Shown piece by piece: positions 7,246-15,583 of a stretch of DNA of 64,000 nucleotides. The position numbers and the translations under genes were made by a program. This DNA is from a virus: positions 18,937 to 82,936 of the IMG/VR virus record IMGVR_UViG_3300047321_000170; one strand, given 5' to 3'. Below the pieces are notes generated by a model. It searched no databases, was not told where the DNA came from, and saw nothing but the letters and a program-made list of their open reading frames with translations. Positions within the stretch are counted from its first letter, which is position 1. Each line of letters begins with the position of its first letter.

Positions 7246-8337
7246 ATGACAGTTCTCTTCACCGATGGCATGGACAGCTACGCAACTGCTGCCGATGTCG
7301 TGCTTAAGTGGGCCGCTTGCTCGATGGCCTTCGACTCTACTGCTGGCCGCTTCGGCGGTGGCTCGCTGCACGCCGCGGGTGTGACGCCCCAGTCGCTCGC
7401 GACGCCGCTCTTCCCGAGCAACGTCAAGTACGAGACGGTCTTCAACTTCGGCTTCAATTTCAAGTCGGTCGCCACCGACAGCTACGACTCGATCACCGCA
7501 GGCAAGCCGCTCGTCGCACTGCCTAACAACTTGGGCTCGGGCGCCCAGCTCGCAGGCATCCTGTATGTGAATCCGGCCAACGGTGGCGGCAACATCGTCA
7601 TGGGCCTGCTGGGCTCGACGAACCTGGGTCTGCAAGCAGCCGGCCGCGCGAACCTGCTTGATGGACGGCAGCACTGGGTCGAAGTGCAGCTGAAGATCTC
7701 GTCGAACGCAGCGAACGGCATCTGCACGGTCTACGTTGACGGCGTTCAGGACCTGGTCTACACGGGCGCGACGGCGGTGGGCGCGCTCACGTCGCTCAAC
7801 GGCAACGTCAACCTGTGGAACGGCGCACCGAACAACGCGAACGCCCACATCTGGTTCGACGACTTCATGCTCTGGGACACGACCGGCAACGCTGCATTGG
7901 ATCTCACAACCTTCCCGGTTGGTCCGCAGCGCATCGTAACGCTGGACCCGAACGCTGACGGTGACAACATCGACTTCACGCCGAGCGCGGTGGGCACACA
8001 CTTCGGTCTTGTCTCCGGTTCCTACAACTCGGCGAGCTACGTGAGCGACGCGAGCGGTAACACAGGCCATCTTGAACTCTTCAAGTTCCCTGCTCTCCCC
8101 TTCGTGCCGAACGCAATCACCACCCTGGTCCTGAACCTGTTCGGCCAGAACCCTGGCTCGACTGCGCTGAACATTCTGCCGAAGGTGAAGCTCTCGGGCA
8201 CCGTGGCCACGGGCGCGTCAATCAGGCTCTCGAACGGCGTGAACAAGCTCTCGCAGACATCGTTCCCGCGTGACCCGGCAGGCAACGTCTGGGTTCCGGC
8301 GAACGTCAACATCGTCCAAGCCGGCGTGGGTGACTAA
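7246..8337 (+). CDS. Tail/fibre protein with jelly-roll-like domain
   Basis: Starting at ATG 7246 behind GAGG, this 363-residue protein begins MTVLFTDGMDSY. It has a LamG/concanavalin-like beta pattern (HWVEVQLKISS, ICTVYVDGVQDLVY, IWFDDFMLWD). The C-terminal half is a second beta domain. Such modules occur in phage receptor-binding or tail-tip proteins. Its stop overlaps the next ATG as TAATG. Confidence 0.75.
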   Translation: MTVLFTDGMDSYATAADVVLKWAACSMAFDSTAGRFGGGSLHAAGVTPQSLATPLFPSNVKYETVFNFGFNFKSVATDSYDSITAGKPLVALPNNLGSGAQLAGILYVNPANGGGNIVMGLLGSTNLGLQAAGRANLLDGRQHWVEVQLKISSNAANGICTVYVDGVQDLVYTGATAVGALTSLNGNVNLWNGAPNNANAHIWFDDFMLWDTTGNAALDLTTFPVGPQRIVTLDPNADGDNIDFTPSAVGTHFGLVSGSYNSASYVSDASGNTGHLELFKFPALPFVPNAITTLVLNLFGQNPGSTALNILPKVKLSGTVATGASIRLSNGVNKLSQTSFPRDPAGNVWVPANVNIVQAGVGD

Positions 8338-8891
8338 TGGCCACCGCACTCAAGCGCGTCAGCAAGGTTCAGCAGGAGGTCGTAGCCAGCCAGGCTTCGA
8401 AGCCTGCTGCACGTCAGGTAACCAAGATCTCCGCTGAGCTGGTGCAGACGCTCGGCATCACTGAGGCAGCGGGGCGTGTCAGCAAGGCCCAGGTCGAAGC
8501 CGTGGTCGCGCCGTCCACGCGACCAGCTGCTCGTGCGCTCACGAAGGCGAACCTCGACGTGGTGGCCGCAGCACTGACGGACGCGCCCACGCGGCAAGTG
8601 CGGCGTGCCTACATCGAAGTGCTGTGTTCGCAACAGGAGAAGCTGGTTGTTGGTCTGCCGGATCTGGGCGAGGTCAACCCTTTCCTCGTGAACATGCCGG
8701 TCGTGGCTGTCGTTCGCACAGTGGCCAAAGTCAACGGCCAGGAAGTAGAGACGCCGCTGAATGACTGCAAGCGCGTCTGGTATCGGATGACGGTCACGAA
8801 GAGCAACGGGCAGCAGCTACTGCCTTTTGTCGACGACGAGCCACGGCTGAAGCCTAACCCCACAGGACACGACGAGCCTCAAACGTACTAA
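8337..8891 (+). CDS. Virion-module protein with internal repeats
   Basis: A 184-residue protein whose first 100 residues hold about two and a half copies of a repeat of about 37 residues with core RVSKxQxEVV, then PAARxxTK, then ExVxxL or similar. The remaining part is a small beta-rich domain. It lies between two tail genes with 1-base coupling upstream, so a tail or fibre role is likely, but no family is recognised. Confidence 0.7.
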   Translation: MATALKRVSKVQQEVVASQASKPAARQVTKISAELVQTLGITEAAGRVSKAQVEAVVAPSTRPAARALTKANLDVVAAALTDAPTRQVRRAYIEVLCSQQEKLVVGLPDLGEVNPFLVNMPVVAVVRTVAKVNGQEVETPLNDCKRVWYRMTVTKSNGQQLLPFVDDEPRLKPNPTGHDEPQTY

Positions 8892-8898
8892 GCACCAC

Positions 8899-8918
8899 CG
8901 CCCGTCCACCACCGGGCG
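8899..8918 (+). promoter_or_regulatory. CCACCAC-loop hairpin
   Basis: CGCCCG and CGGGCG form a perfect 6-bp stem with loop TCCACCAC. It lies between two co-directional tail genes, 18 bases before the next start, and is followed by a separate AAGGA site. Confidence 0.7.
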
Positions 8919-8936
8919 CCTACAAGGAAATGGATC

Positions 8937-9254
8937 ATGCCAGCTGGCCGCTACAACCTTTTGATCGAGCAAGGCGCAACCTTCCGCCTTCCGTTCATCT
9001 ATCGCGACGTGGGCGGTAATCCCGTCCAGTTCGACAACATGCAGGGCGTGATGACGCTGTTCGATCCGAATGGCACAGTAGTCCTGAAGAAAACATCACC
9101 AGATGGTGTGCGCCTCGCAGTCGCAGGCTCGATCGACATCGAGCTGACGGCGGTCGAGACCGCAGCCCTCTCGGTCGGTGGGACGTATCGCTTCGAGCTG
9201 GTCAACGGCACGGATGTCGATCGGGTGCTCAAGGGAACGTGGAGCCTCGAATGA
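8937..9254 (+). CDS. Small beta-sandwich tail protein
   Basis: A 105-residue protein of Ig-like beta pattern (YNLLIEQGATFRLPFIYRD, then GVMTLFDPNGTVVL). It resembles the protein starting at 63714 in its opening and size, so the two may be the same class of tail-assembly or fibre-linking protein. AAGGA at 8924-8928 supports ATG 8937. Its stop overlaps the collagen-fibre ATG. Confidence 0.75.
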   Translation: MPAGRYNLLIEQGATFRLPFIYRDVGGNPVQFDNMQGVMTLFDPNGTVVLKKTSPDGVRLAVAGSIDIELTAVETAALSVGGTYRFELVNGTDVDRVLKGTWSLE

Positions 9255-10738
9255 GCGATACCAATCTGGTTGTTGAAGTGCATCCGACGCTGCACAACAC
9301 CGTCGAAGTGCGCGCGGCCTCTAAGGCGGTGGACGTGCTCCCGCAGACGGGCAATCAAGTCGATACACATCCGCTCTCGCCGCTCGTCGAAGTGCGCGCG
9401 CCTGGCCTTCAGGGGCCGAAGGGAGATCCGGGTGATGTCGGCCCGACTGGTCCTGCTGGTGCGCAGGGCGAGCAAGGTCCGGAAGGTCCGCAGGGCGTGC
9501 CGGGTCCGAAGGGCGACGTGGGCGATCACGGGCCGCAGGGCATTCAGGGCGAGAAAGGTGACCCCGGCGCGCAGGGTCCACAGGGCCTTCCCGGTGTAAA
9601 GGGTGACACCGGGCCGCAGGGTTTGCAGGGGCCGAAGGGTGATCAGGGCGACCCTGGCCCGCAGGGGCCGCAAGGCCTGAAGGGCGACAAGGGCGATCAG
9701 GGCGACCAGGGGCCGCAGGGGATTCCGGGTGTGAAGGGTGACACCGGAGCGGCCGGCGCGGCTGGCGCGCAAGGGCCGGTCGGCCCTGCCGGTGCCGATG
9801 GTCTGCAAGGCCCAGCTGGTCCGAAAGGCGACAAGGGTGACCCTGGCGCGCAGGGGCCGCAGGGCGAGGTTGGCCCGATGGGACCGGCAGGCAGCGGTGA
9901 GGGAAGCATCGGCCCGGAGGGGCCGCAGGGTGTGGCCGGCCCGCAGGGGCCGAAGGGCGACACAGGCGACGTGGGACCGGCAGGCGCGCAGGGGCCGCAG
10001 GGTGAACAAGGGCCAGCCGGTGCGGACGGAGCGCAGGGGCCGCAGGGCATCCAGGGCGAGCCGGGTCCGAAGGGCGACACAGGCGCGCAGGGGCCGCAGG
10101 GTATCCAAGGCGAGAAAGGCGACACAGGGGCGCAAGGTCCGCAGGGGCTTCAGGGTCTGAAGGGTGACCAAGGTGACCCCGGTGCGCAAGGGCCGCAAGG
10201 GCTAAAGGGCGACACCGGGGCGCAAGGGCCGCAGGGCTTGAAGGGCGACACCGGGGCGGCAGGCGCGCAGGGCATTCAGGGGCCGCAGGGCACGCAAGGT
10301 GTGCAGGGCGTGAAAGGCGACACGGGCGTGCAGGGACCGCAAGGTGTTGCTGGTCCCACCGGCGCCACCGGCCCGCAAGGGCCGAAGGGTGACCCAGGCG
10401 CTACTGGCCCAGGAGCTATTCCGCTCCCCGGCACGATCGCCACCGCGTCCAAGACACTGGCTCTCACCGATGCGCCCTCCCCGGCCTATCAGGGTGGCGT
10501 GCCGATGAACGTGGCGACGGCGAACACCGTGACCGTCCCGCCGAACGCGAGCGTGGCCTTCCCGGTCGGCACCATGATCATGGTCGGCCAGCTAGGCGCG
10601 GGGCAGACCAGCATCGTGGCCGGATCTGGCGTGACGCTGCGCACCAGCTCGTCGCTGACGCTGCGCGCGCAGTACTCGTGTGCCACGCTCTGGAAGGTGG
10701 ACACCGATACGTGGATGGTGATGGGAGATCTGACGTGA
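9251..10738 (+). CDS. Long collagen-like tail fibre
   Basis: ATG 9251, overlapping the previous stop, gives 495 residues. There is a roughly 55-residue N-terminal attachment region, then more than 110 Gly-X-Y triplets dominated by GPQGxKGDxG types (about 54-400). A compact C-terminal head follows, with a small Ser/Thr-rich beta domain. This is a trimeric collagen-like fibre shaft with a receptor-binding tip. Proline-rich reverse-strand frames here are artefacts of the triplet repeat. Confidence 0.88.
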   Translation: MSDTNLVVEVHPTLHNTVEVRAASKAVDVLPQTGNQVDTHPLSPLVEVRAPGLQGPKGDPGDVGPTGPAGAQGEQGPEGPQGVPGPKGDVGDHGPQGIQGEKGDPGAQGPQGLPGVKGDTGPQGLQGPKGDQGDPGPQGPQGLKGDKGDQGDQGPQGIPGVKGDTGAAGAAGAQGPVGPAGADGLQGPAGPKGDKGDPGAQGPQGEVGPMGPAGSGEGSIGPEGPQGVAGPQGPKGDTGDVGPAGAQGPQGEQGPAGADGAQGPQGIQGEPGPKGDTGAQGPQGIQGEKGDTGAQGPQGLQGLKGDQGDPGAQGPQGLKGDTGAQGPQGLKGDTGAAGAQGIQGPQGTQGVQGVKGDTGVQGPQGVAGPTGATGPQGPKGDPGATGPGAIPLPGTIATASKTLALTDAPSPAYQGGVPMNVATANTVTVPPNASVAFPVGTMIMVGQLGAGQTSIVAGSGVTLRTSSSLTLRAQYSCATLWKVDTDTWMVMGDLT

Positions 10739-11460
10739 TCCCGGCTGCGTTCCGATACCGCCCGACGATTCCCTCGGGCGGGAGCATTCAGGTCGTCTCG
10801 ACATCGAGCGCGGTCGCTGACGTGGCCGTGGCCAACTCGGGCAACGCGTTCGCCACGCTGCCAGCGCCATCGGGCATCGTCGCGGGGAACCTGCTGTTTG
10901 CGTACGCGGTGTACGACGATTTGAACGCCGTGTCATCCCTCGCGCCTGCCGGTTGGACGGTGCAGCGCGCGTACAACTACTCGACCCACAACAACACCGG
11001 CTTCATAGCCACCTTGTGGAAGATCGCGACCGCCAACGAGCCCGCGAGCTATTCGTTTGGCAGCGCGAGCATCAACACGATCAGCGTGGGGTGCGTTCAG
11101 CTGTCAGGCGTTTCGCAGAGCAACCCGTTCGGCGGGATAGGCCCCACGAATACCAAGATCAACTCGGCCACGACGACCTTCGCGACGCTCACGCGGGCGG
11201 TAGCAGGGCTTGAATTGCTGGTAGCGGGCACGGGCTCCAACTACTCCAGCACTGTCGCGAACGCGTGGACGCCACCCTCTGGATATACCCAGCTGCCCGC
11301 CGTGACGGGCAACTACAACAAGAACAACACGTCCGAGTCGCAGGCGATCTTCGCGGCGTACAACCTCAACGCCCCGGTTGGTGCGACGGGGGCCTTGACC
11401 GGGACTCTCAATAAGGCTTACTACAACGGCACCTTCAATATCTCCTTCAACCCTGCCTGA
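10735..11460 (+). CDS. Fibre/receptor-binding-type protein
   Basis: GTG 10735 overlaps the fibre stop, giving 241 residues. The protein is beta-rich, with patterns such as LAPAGWTVQ, IATLWKIATANEPASYSFG and FATLTRAVAGLELLVAG. These are found in host-interaction domains of phage and prophage tail proteins. It is the last gene of the left-hand structural block. It is probably a fibre tip or accessory receptor-binding protein; the exact role is inferred from position. Confidence 0.72.
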   Translation: MIPAAFRYRPTIPSGGSIQVVSTSSAVADVAVANSGNAFATLPAPSGIVAGNLLFAYAVYDDLNAVSSLAPAGWTVQRAYNYSTHNNTGFIATLWKIATANEPASYSFGSASINTISVGCVQLSGVSQSNPFGGIGPTNTKINSATTTFATLTRAVAGLELLVAGTGSNYSSTVANAWTPPSGYTQLPAVTGNYNKNNTSESQAIFAAYNLNAPVGATGALTGTLNKAYYNGTFNISFNPA

Positions 11461-11504
11461 TCGCTGTCACTACGCTACGCAATGAGACGCTAAGGAACGC
11501 CCTG

Positions 11505-11519
11505 GACTATACGATAGTC
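11505..11519. promoter_or_regulatory. Dyad operator, AACTAT-type, before the excisionase gene
   Basis: GACTATACGATAGTC is a perfect dyad of the AACTATCNGATAGTT family, flanked by GCCC/GGGC pairing. It sits between the fibre operon and the excisionase-like gene, so it can control excisionase expression. Confidence 0.6.
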
Positions 11520-11595
11520 GGGGCGGAAGACTTGCAATTGAGGGAGAGCGCACATACGATGCGCCCTCTGGCCAACCCTCAACATGGAGCAAACG

Positions 11596-11787
11596 ATGAC
11601 ACCCACCACTGTCACCACGCCCACCCCGAAGCTGTACCGAATTCAAGCCGTCATGCAGCAGCTCAGCGTCTCGCGCGCGACCGTCTATCGTCTCGTGAAC
11701 AACGGCAAGCTGAAGCTGGTCAAGATCGGCGAACGCTCCAGCGGCATCACCGCGGAGAGCGTTGACGCTCTGGTAGCCGGCGCCTAA
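11596..11787 (+). CDS. AlpA/Xis-like HTH protein (putative excisionase)
   Basis: A 63-residue protein with a winged-helix HTH_17 pattern: LYRIQAVMQQLSVSRATVYRLVNNGKLKLVKIGERSSGI. This type binds attachment sites or prophage promoters and directs excision. GGAG at 11586-11589 supports ATG 11596; ATG 11584 is the alternative. It is immediately left of the attP region and integrase, with an AACTAT-type operator upstream. Confidence 0.8.
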   Translation: MTPTTVTTPTPKLYRIQAVMQQLSVSRATVYRLVNNGKLKLVKIGERSSGITAESVDALVAGA

Positions 11788-12101
11788 CCGGACTCCTCTC
11801 TCGGGGGCAGTTTCTCCGCTGCCCCAAGCGGGGCCACTCTCTGTGGCCCCGATCCCAAGAATCCCCGCCTCGACATCTCCTGCATCATCAGCACACGCAG
11901 CTTTTCCAGTGCGACCAGCTGGCCACCCACGTCAACTTCCCAGCAACGCTGCACGACAACCCGATAGCTTTCGACCTCGTCGAACAGCTCGCGCATTCGC
12001 ACGACCTCCAGCACGAGCGCGCGGATCTCGTCTTGAGGGTACGTCCGATACAGGCGTCGCAAGTCCGTCATCGTCGGCGTTCCGAAATCTGGCAATCGCA
12101 T
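11784..12101 (-). CDS. Small protein under an SOS box, next to attP
   Basis: A 105-residue protein (MRLPDFGTPTMTDLRRLYRTYPQDEI) predicted helical, with EVVRMRELFDEVESYR in the middle. It has no recognised family. AAGGAAG precedes the ATG, and a full LexA box lies 14 bases upstream of it. It runs convergently into the excisionase gene. DNA-damage control beside the integration module suggests a part in prophage induction, which is an inference from the box. Confidence 0.68.
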   Translation of the reverse strand: MRLPDFGTPTMTDLRRLYRTYPQDEIRALVLEVVRMRELFDEVESYRVVVQRCWEVDVGGQLVALEKLRVLMMQEMSRRGFLGSGPQRVAPLGAAEKLPPREESG

Positions 12102-12114
12102 GGCACTTCCTTAA

Positions 12115-12134
12115 TACTGTACGGATATACAGTA
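12115..12134 (-). promoter_or_regulatory. LexA (SOS) box
   Basis: The 20-base sequence has TACTGT at 12115-12120 and ACAGTA at 12129-12134, matching CTGT-N8-ACAG. It is centred about 25 bases upstream of the small minus-strand gene, at its promoter position. Confidence 0.8.
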
Positions 12135-12174
12135 TCACGAACGCGCGCGGATGCCAGTACACTCGGGCGATTTT

Positions 12175-12481
12175 GCAGCTACCCACCCTTCTGCCCTACC
12201 ACCCCAAAAGTGGGTAGCTAGTCGGGTAGCTAGAGCCTAATTTTACTGGTCTGTTCACCGCAAACCCTTATGCAGCAAGGCTGCGAGAAATTCATGAAGA
12301 TTGCCACCTGCAATCTCCATTGATGTGTTTTAACGTACCGGAGTGTTTCAGGCAATCCCCGGAAAGCCCTGCCCAGCAAGGGTTCGTGTTCCGTAGTGTT
12401 TCATAATGTTTCGCGATACCACGCGAAATATGGGTAGCTAGGTGGGTAGCTAGAGCACGTATAATCGCGCCTAGCTACCCA
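12175..12481. other. attP: Probable attP region with six mirrored arm-type repeats
   Basis: The 11-mer TGGGTAGCTAG occurs directly at 12211 (paired with CGGGTAGCTAG at 12223) and again at 12431 and 12443. Both pairs have the same 12-base pitch. Inverted copies lie outside each pair at 12175-12185 (9 of 11 bases) and 12471-12481 (exact). The mirror arrangement around a 197-base centre, between excisionase-like and integrase genes, fits integrase arm sites flanking a core. The core itself is not identified. The rest of 12102-12496 holds no credible gene. Confidence 0.65.
12460..12465 (+). promoter_or_regulatory. Integrase promoter -10 inside arm sites
   Basis: A perfect TATAAT lies between the last direct arm site and the inverted one. 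No good -35 is present, so activity is probably shaped by proteins bound to the arm repeats. Confidence 0.5.
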
Positions 12482-12496
12482 CCACAGAGACCTACG

Positions 12497-13780
12497 ATGG
12501 CGCGTAAAACACATCTTCTGGACGACATCCAGATCCGGCACTGGATCGCCAAGGGCGAGCCGGTCGCCAAGTCAGATGGTGAAGGCCTGACCTTTACCCT
12601 CTCCTCAGCCGGCACCGCGAGCTGGATCTTGCGCTACCGCCGAGGCGGCGGTCGCCGTAAGGAAATCACGATCGGCAACTATCCGGACATGACGCTCGCC
12701 GCGGCCCGAAAGGCTGCTCGTGCCCACCGCGTCGCGGTCGACAATGGGATAGACCCCGCAGCTGAGAAGAAGGTCGAGAAGGCGCGCTCCGTGCTCGCGT
12801 GGACCGTCAACGAGCTGTGCGACGACTACGAGGAGAAGCACCTGGTGGCGCCCCTCTCGAAGTCCACGATCTATTACCGGAAGTGGGACATCAAGAACAT
12901 CATCCGGCCTAAGCTGGGTTCGCTCGAAGTTCGCAAGATCCTGCCTGCTGACATCGTCTACATTCTGGAGAACAGCGGGCGCACCTGGACGGTGAATAAG
13001 CGAATCCTTACATCTATGAAGCAGCTCTTTGGCCATGCGCTAGGGAAGCGGATCATCGACGTGAACCCCGCCTTCGGTATCGAGATGAAGGCACTGTTCG
13101 GCAAACGCCCGCCCGTTCGCAAACGCCTGATGCTCACCGAGGGCGAGCTTCGCAAACTGCTGCCTGGCATTGACAAGAAGATCGGCCGCGAGAACGGCCT
13201 CATGCTGCGCGTGCTGCTGGCTACCTGCGTGCGAACGAACGAGCTGGTCATGGCCCGCAAGCAGTTCATCGATCTGAAGCGCGGCTCCTGGTTCGTACAC
13301 GACGAGTCGGTCAAGACTCGTCAAGGCTTCACCGTCCCGCTGGTTCCTGTCGTCATTGGCTGGATGAAAGAGCTGTACGCCCTGTCCGGAGACTCCGACT
13401 GGCTGTTGCCAGCTCGCAGCAACAAACGCCGCAACCGGCTTGGTGAAACTCATATCGGCAATACCACGCTGTGGGCCGCGATCACGCGAGCGTTCCAATC
13501 TGAGAAGCTGGAGATGCGTCGCTTCACGCCGCACGATACGCGCAGCACCGCCAAAAGCCATATGCGGAATCTGGGCATCTCGAACGAAGTCAGTGAGCTT
13601 GCGCTTAACCACAAGCTCAAAGGTATGGAAGGGATCTATGACGTGCGAGAAGAGATCCCCGAGCGACGCGAGGCGATGGAGATATGGGCGCAGTTCATTG
13701 CAGACTGCTGCGACGGTAAGGAACCGGAAACGGGCCGACCAACGAACGTGGTCGCATTGAGAAGGAAGGCTGCGGCTTGA
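12497..13780 (+). CDS. int: P4-type tyrosine recombinase (integrase)
   Basis: A 427-residue protein. It has the DUF4102-type N-terminal arm-binding domain (DGEGLTFTLSSAGTASWILRYRR, ITIGNYPDMTLAAARKAA). The C-terminal catalytic domain contains Arg near 245 (TCVRTNEL), HDTR near 346-349 and the Tyr nucleophile near 381 (EGIYDVREE). It catalyses site-specific integration of the phage at a host attB, often a tRNA gene in this family. The lead-in CCACCACAGAG is close to the start. It is followed by a minus-strand terminator. Confidence 0.93.
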   Translation: MARKTHLLDDIQIRHWIAKGEPVAKSDGEGLTFTLSSAGTASWILRYRRGGGRRKEITIGNYPDMTLAAARKAARAHRVAVDNGIDPAAEKKVEKARSVLAWTVNELCDDYEEKHLVAPLSKSTIYYRKWDIKNIIRPKLGSLEVRKILPADIVYILENSGRTWTVNKRILTSMKQLFGHALGKRIIDVNPAFGIEMKALFGKRPPVRKRLMLTEGELRKLLPGIDKKIGRENGLMLRVLLATCVRTNELVMARKQFIDLKRGSWFVHDESVKTRQGFTVPLVPVVIGWMKELYALSGDSDWLLPARSNKRRNRLGETHIGNTTLWAAITRAFQSEKLEMRRFTPHDTRSTAKSHMRNLGISNEVSELALNHKLKGMEGIYDVREEIPERREAMEIWAQFIADCCDGKEPETGRPTNVVALRRKAAA

Positions 13781-13781
13781 A

Positions 13782-13807
13782 TAAAAACGCCGGCTATGAG
13801 CCGGCGT
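13782..13807 (-). terminator. Terminator at the end of the minus-strand early operon
   Basis: ACGCCGGCT (13787-13795) and AGCCGGCGT (13799-13807) form a 9-bp stem with loop ATG. Read on the minus strand it is followed by five Ts. Confidence 0.8.
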
Positions 13808-13810
13808 GTC

Positions 13811-14044
13811 TTACTGTGCTGTCTGTTCAATCGGCCAAGGCATTTCCATACCTTCGCGAATGATTACCGCCATCTCGGTAGCTAGAACCAGCCGGATCTC
13901 TGGCGGCAAGTTCAACAGCGGATCTTTGATGTCCCTCCGGTCACACAGATCGTGCAGCACGCCTAGTGCAACGGCGTCCGCTCGATCAACTGGCTTGTGG
14001 CCGCTAAACGGGTACTGAATGCCTCTCGCGATGTCACGGTTCAT
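13811..14044 (-). CDS. Unknown 77-residue protein
   Basis: Last gene of the leftward operon, with a strong GGAGGATCAATC-ATG leader. The sequence (IQYPFSGHKPVDRADAVALG, LPPEIRLVLATEMAV) shows no known domain. It ends next to the operon terminator. Confidence 0.65.
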   Translation of the reverse strand: MNRDIARGIQYPFSGHKPVDRADAVALGVLHDLCDRRDIKDPLLNLPPEIRLVLATEMAVIIREGMEMPWPIEQTAQ

Positions 14045-14079
14045 GATTGATCCTCCAAGGTCTTAGCTGTCACTATAGC

Positions 14080-14424
14080 TCACGCTGTCAGCTCCATCAC
14101 GTCAACCAGCGCGCTCTCGAATTCGAACGGCTCGTAGTCGACCAGCTTGATGCCCCACGATCCATCGAGCGGTGGCCAGCCCTCTACCTCCCCGCTGTTG
14201 AACGCTGCCTCCGGGTCCATGCGTTCCACGGACAGCGCCATGAACTCGACGCAGAGCATCGTGAGTACGGCCAGCAGCGCGCTGCCATGCTCGAAGACGC
14301 GGTCTTCCGCTCCGCTCCAGAAGTTGTTCAGCTCGTGGGCCTTCTCGTCGGTCAAGATCGAATGATCGACCTCGACGGTCATGTCGTAGCCATCGGCGTA
14401 CGTCAGCTGGTATTGCTTCTTCAT
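14080..14424 (-). CDS. DUF2528-like protein
   Basis: 114 residues. MTVEVDHSILTDEKAHELNNFW and the ending GWPPLDGSWGIKLVDYEPFEFE resemble the DUF2528 family of phage and plasmid proteins of unknown function. The ATG overlaps the stop of the upstream gene, so it is part of a coupled chain. Confidence 0.75.
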   Translation of the reverse strand: MKKQYQLTYADGYDMTVEVDHSILTDEKAHELNNFWSGAEDRVFEHGSALLAVLTMLCVEFMALSVERMDPEAAFNSGEVEGWPPLDGSWGIKLVDYEPFEFESALVDVMELTA

Positions 14425-14651
14425 AGGATCTCCTGCTCGCTCGGCTCGAAGGAGTGATCTTCTTCGAAGCGATACTTCAGCTTACGTTTCCACGCGAACT
14501 CTTCAGCGCGGTCCTTGTTTGAGAACAACCACAGGCCCGCGTGCGGCCCAGTCGGGATGCTGCATCCAACCGCTTCCGGAAACAGCTTTTCGTCGAAGGA
14601 GAAGGCCGGTGTTTTAGGACACACTTCGAACACAATCTCGTTATCGCTCAT
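14421..14651 (-). CDS. Unknown 76-residue protein
   Basis: Coupled to the genes on both sides by ATGA overlaps. Acidic C-terminus (FEEDHSFEPSEQEIL). No recognisable domain. Confidence 0.65.
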   Translation of the reverse strand: MSDNEIVFEVCPKTPAFSFDEKLFPEAVGCSIPTGPHAGLWLFSNKDRAEEFAWKRKLKYRFEEDHSFEPSEQEIL

Positions 14652-14863
14652 GTCGGCTCCTTCGGAACAGTGGTCATGAAACCGTCGAACAGGTCGCGCA
14701 TCTTGTCCTGTACGTGCTCACTGGTGATCACGCTGGACTTCGCGACGATGCGAAGCTGGCGAGGCTGGTTGTTTTTGTCAAAACACTTCGCGCCGAACTC
14801 CCACGAGTGGTTGAGCAAGGCGCGGAAGCGGGCAGCGTCTGCCGCTTCAGATCTGCTGGTCAT
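14648..14863 (-). CDS. Unknown 71-residue protein
   Basis: A small basic protein (MTSRSEAADAARFRALLNHS) in the overlapping chain between a MazG-like gene and small unknown genes. No domain recognised. Confidence 0.63.
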   Translation of the reverse strand: MTSRSEAADAARFRALLNHSWEFGAKCFDKNNQPRQLRIVAKSSVITSEHVQDKMRDLFDGFMTTVPKEPT

Positions 14864-15177
14864 GGCGTCTCCTTTTCGACGAGACCCAGCGACTGCGAAT
14901 ACTCCAGGAAGTGCTGGACCTTCGCCAGCTTCTTGCTGATGGCCACATGGTCAGGCTGGCCGATGTCGAAGAAGAACTCTCCGTTCGAGACATCACCCAG
15001 GCGCTGCACCATAGCGAGCACGTCATTCAGCTCAGCATAAATCCGTTGTGCGTTCGTCTCAGTGCGCTCCGGGTGACGCTCGCTCAAGCCGAAGTGCGCG
15101 GCCTTCAACGCTATCTGCGCAACTTCTGCTGCTTCCTCGGCGAGCTTCACGAGGTAGTACTGCTGTAGCGTCATCAT
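14860..15177 (-). CDS. Small MazG-like NTP pyrophosphohydrolase fold
   Basis: 105 residues, all alpha. KLAEEAAEVAQIALKAAHFG gives the EExxE metal motif and ELNDVLAMVQRLG the ExxD-type second motif of all-alpha NTP pyrophosphatases. It may cleanse non-canonical nucleotides or lower alarmone pools. This is the first of two MazG-like genes in the operon. Confidence 0.75.
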   Translation of the reverse strand: MMTLQQYYLVKLAEEAAEVAQIALKAAHFGLSERHPERTETNAQRIYAELNDVLAMVQRLGDVSNGEFFFDIGQPDHVAISKKLAKVQHFLEYSQSLGLVEKETP

Positions 15178-15413
15178 GGCTTCGCTCCTTGCTTCTTCGC
15201 GTTGTACGCTGCGATCACTTCCTTCTCCTTCTCCTTGTCACGCTTCGGCATCGCGGCCCACGCGAGGTAGTTCTCGCCCAGCTCGCCCGACCACGTACCT
15301 GTGACCAGCACGCAACCGATGGTGAGCAGCATCATCTTTGCGCCGGCATGCTGCGGCTTCTCGTAGATCCACTTAACGTCCGGAGCCGAGACGTAGTCTT
15401 TACCGAGGGTCAT
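15174..15413 (-). CDS. Unknown small membrane-associated protein
   Basis: 79 residues with one hydrophobic stretch (AKMMLLTIGCVLVTGTW) and a Lys/Glu-rich C-terminus (PKRDKEKEKEVIAAYNAKK). Overlaps its neighbours by 4 bases. No family recognised. Confidence 0.63.
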   Translation of the reverse strand: MTLGKDYVSAPDVKWIYEKPQHAGAKMMLLTIGCVLVTGTWSGELGENYLAWAAMPKRDKEKEKEVIAAYNAKKQGAKP

Positions 15414-15583
15414 AGCTTTTGAAATCCTTTAAATTCTGGGATAAGGAGAACCAGCGCTGCCGCCACATCTGCTCGGTCCACTTTTCCGGACCACTTCAGA
15501 AGGCCGTCTGATAGCTTGACCTCAATGGTCACTTCACACGGTCTCGGGTGCGGGCAGGGTGGCGCAATCGTTCCACCTGACAT
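15410..15583 (-). CDS. Small 57-residue protein
   Basis: Begins MSGGTIAPPCPHPRP and continues CEVTIEVKLSDGLLKWSGKVD, a short beta-rich protein. Its TGA overlaps the next ATG as ATGA, and it fills what would otherwise be a gap in a continuous chain, which supports it as a real gene. Confidence 0.6.
   Translation of the reverse strand: MSGGTIAPPCPHPRPCEVTIEVKLSDGLLKWSGKVDRADVAAALVLLIPEFKGFQKL

Noticed and set aside
5847-7271. 474-residue minus-strand frame opposite the glycosidase
   Set aside because: Antisense shadow in GC-rich DNA; no domain and opposite to a clear gene.
8999-10198. Long Arg/Leu/Pro-rich reading frames on the minus strand
   Set aside because: They mirror the collagen Gly-X-Y codons of the plus-strand fibre gene. 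No ribosome site and simple composition.
11843-12217. Plus-strand frame across the SOS box
   Set aside because: Antisense to the SOS-box gene and runs into attP repeats.
12380-12410. GGGTTCG and TTCC near the attP centre as part of a tRNA
   Set aside because: Only a fragment of a T-arm-like sequence; no complete cloverleaf.
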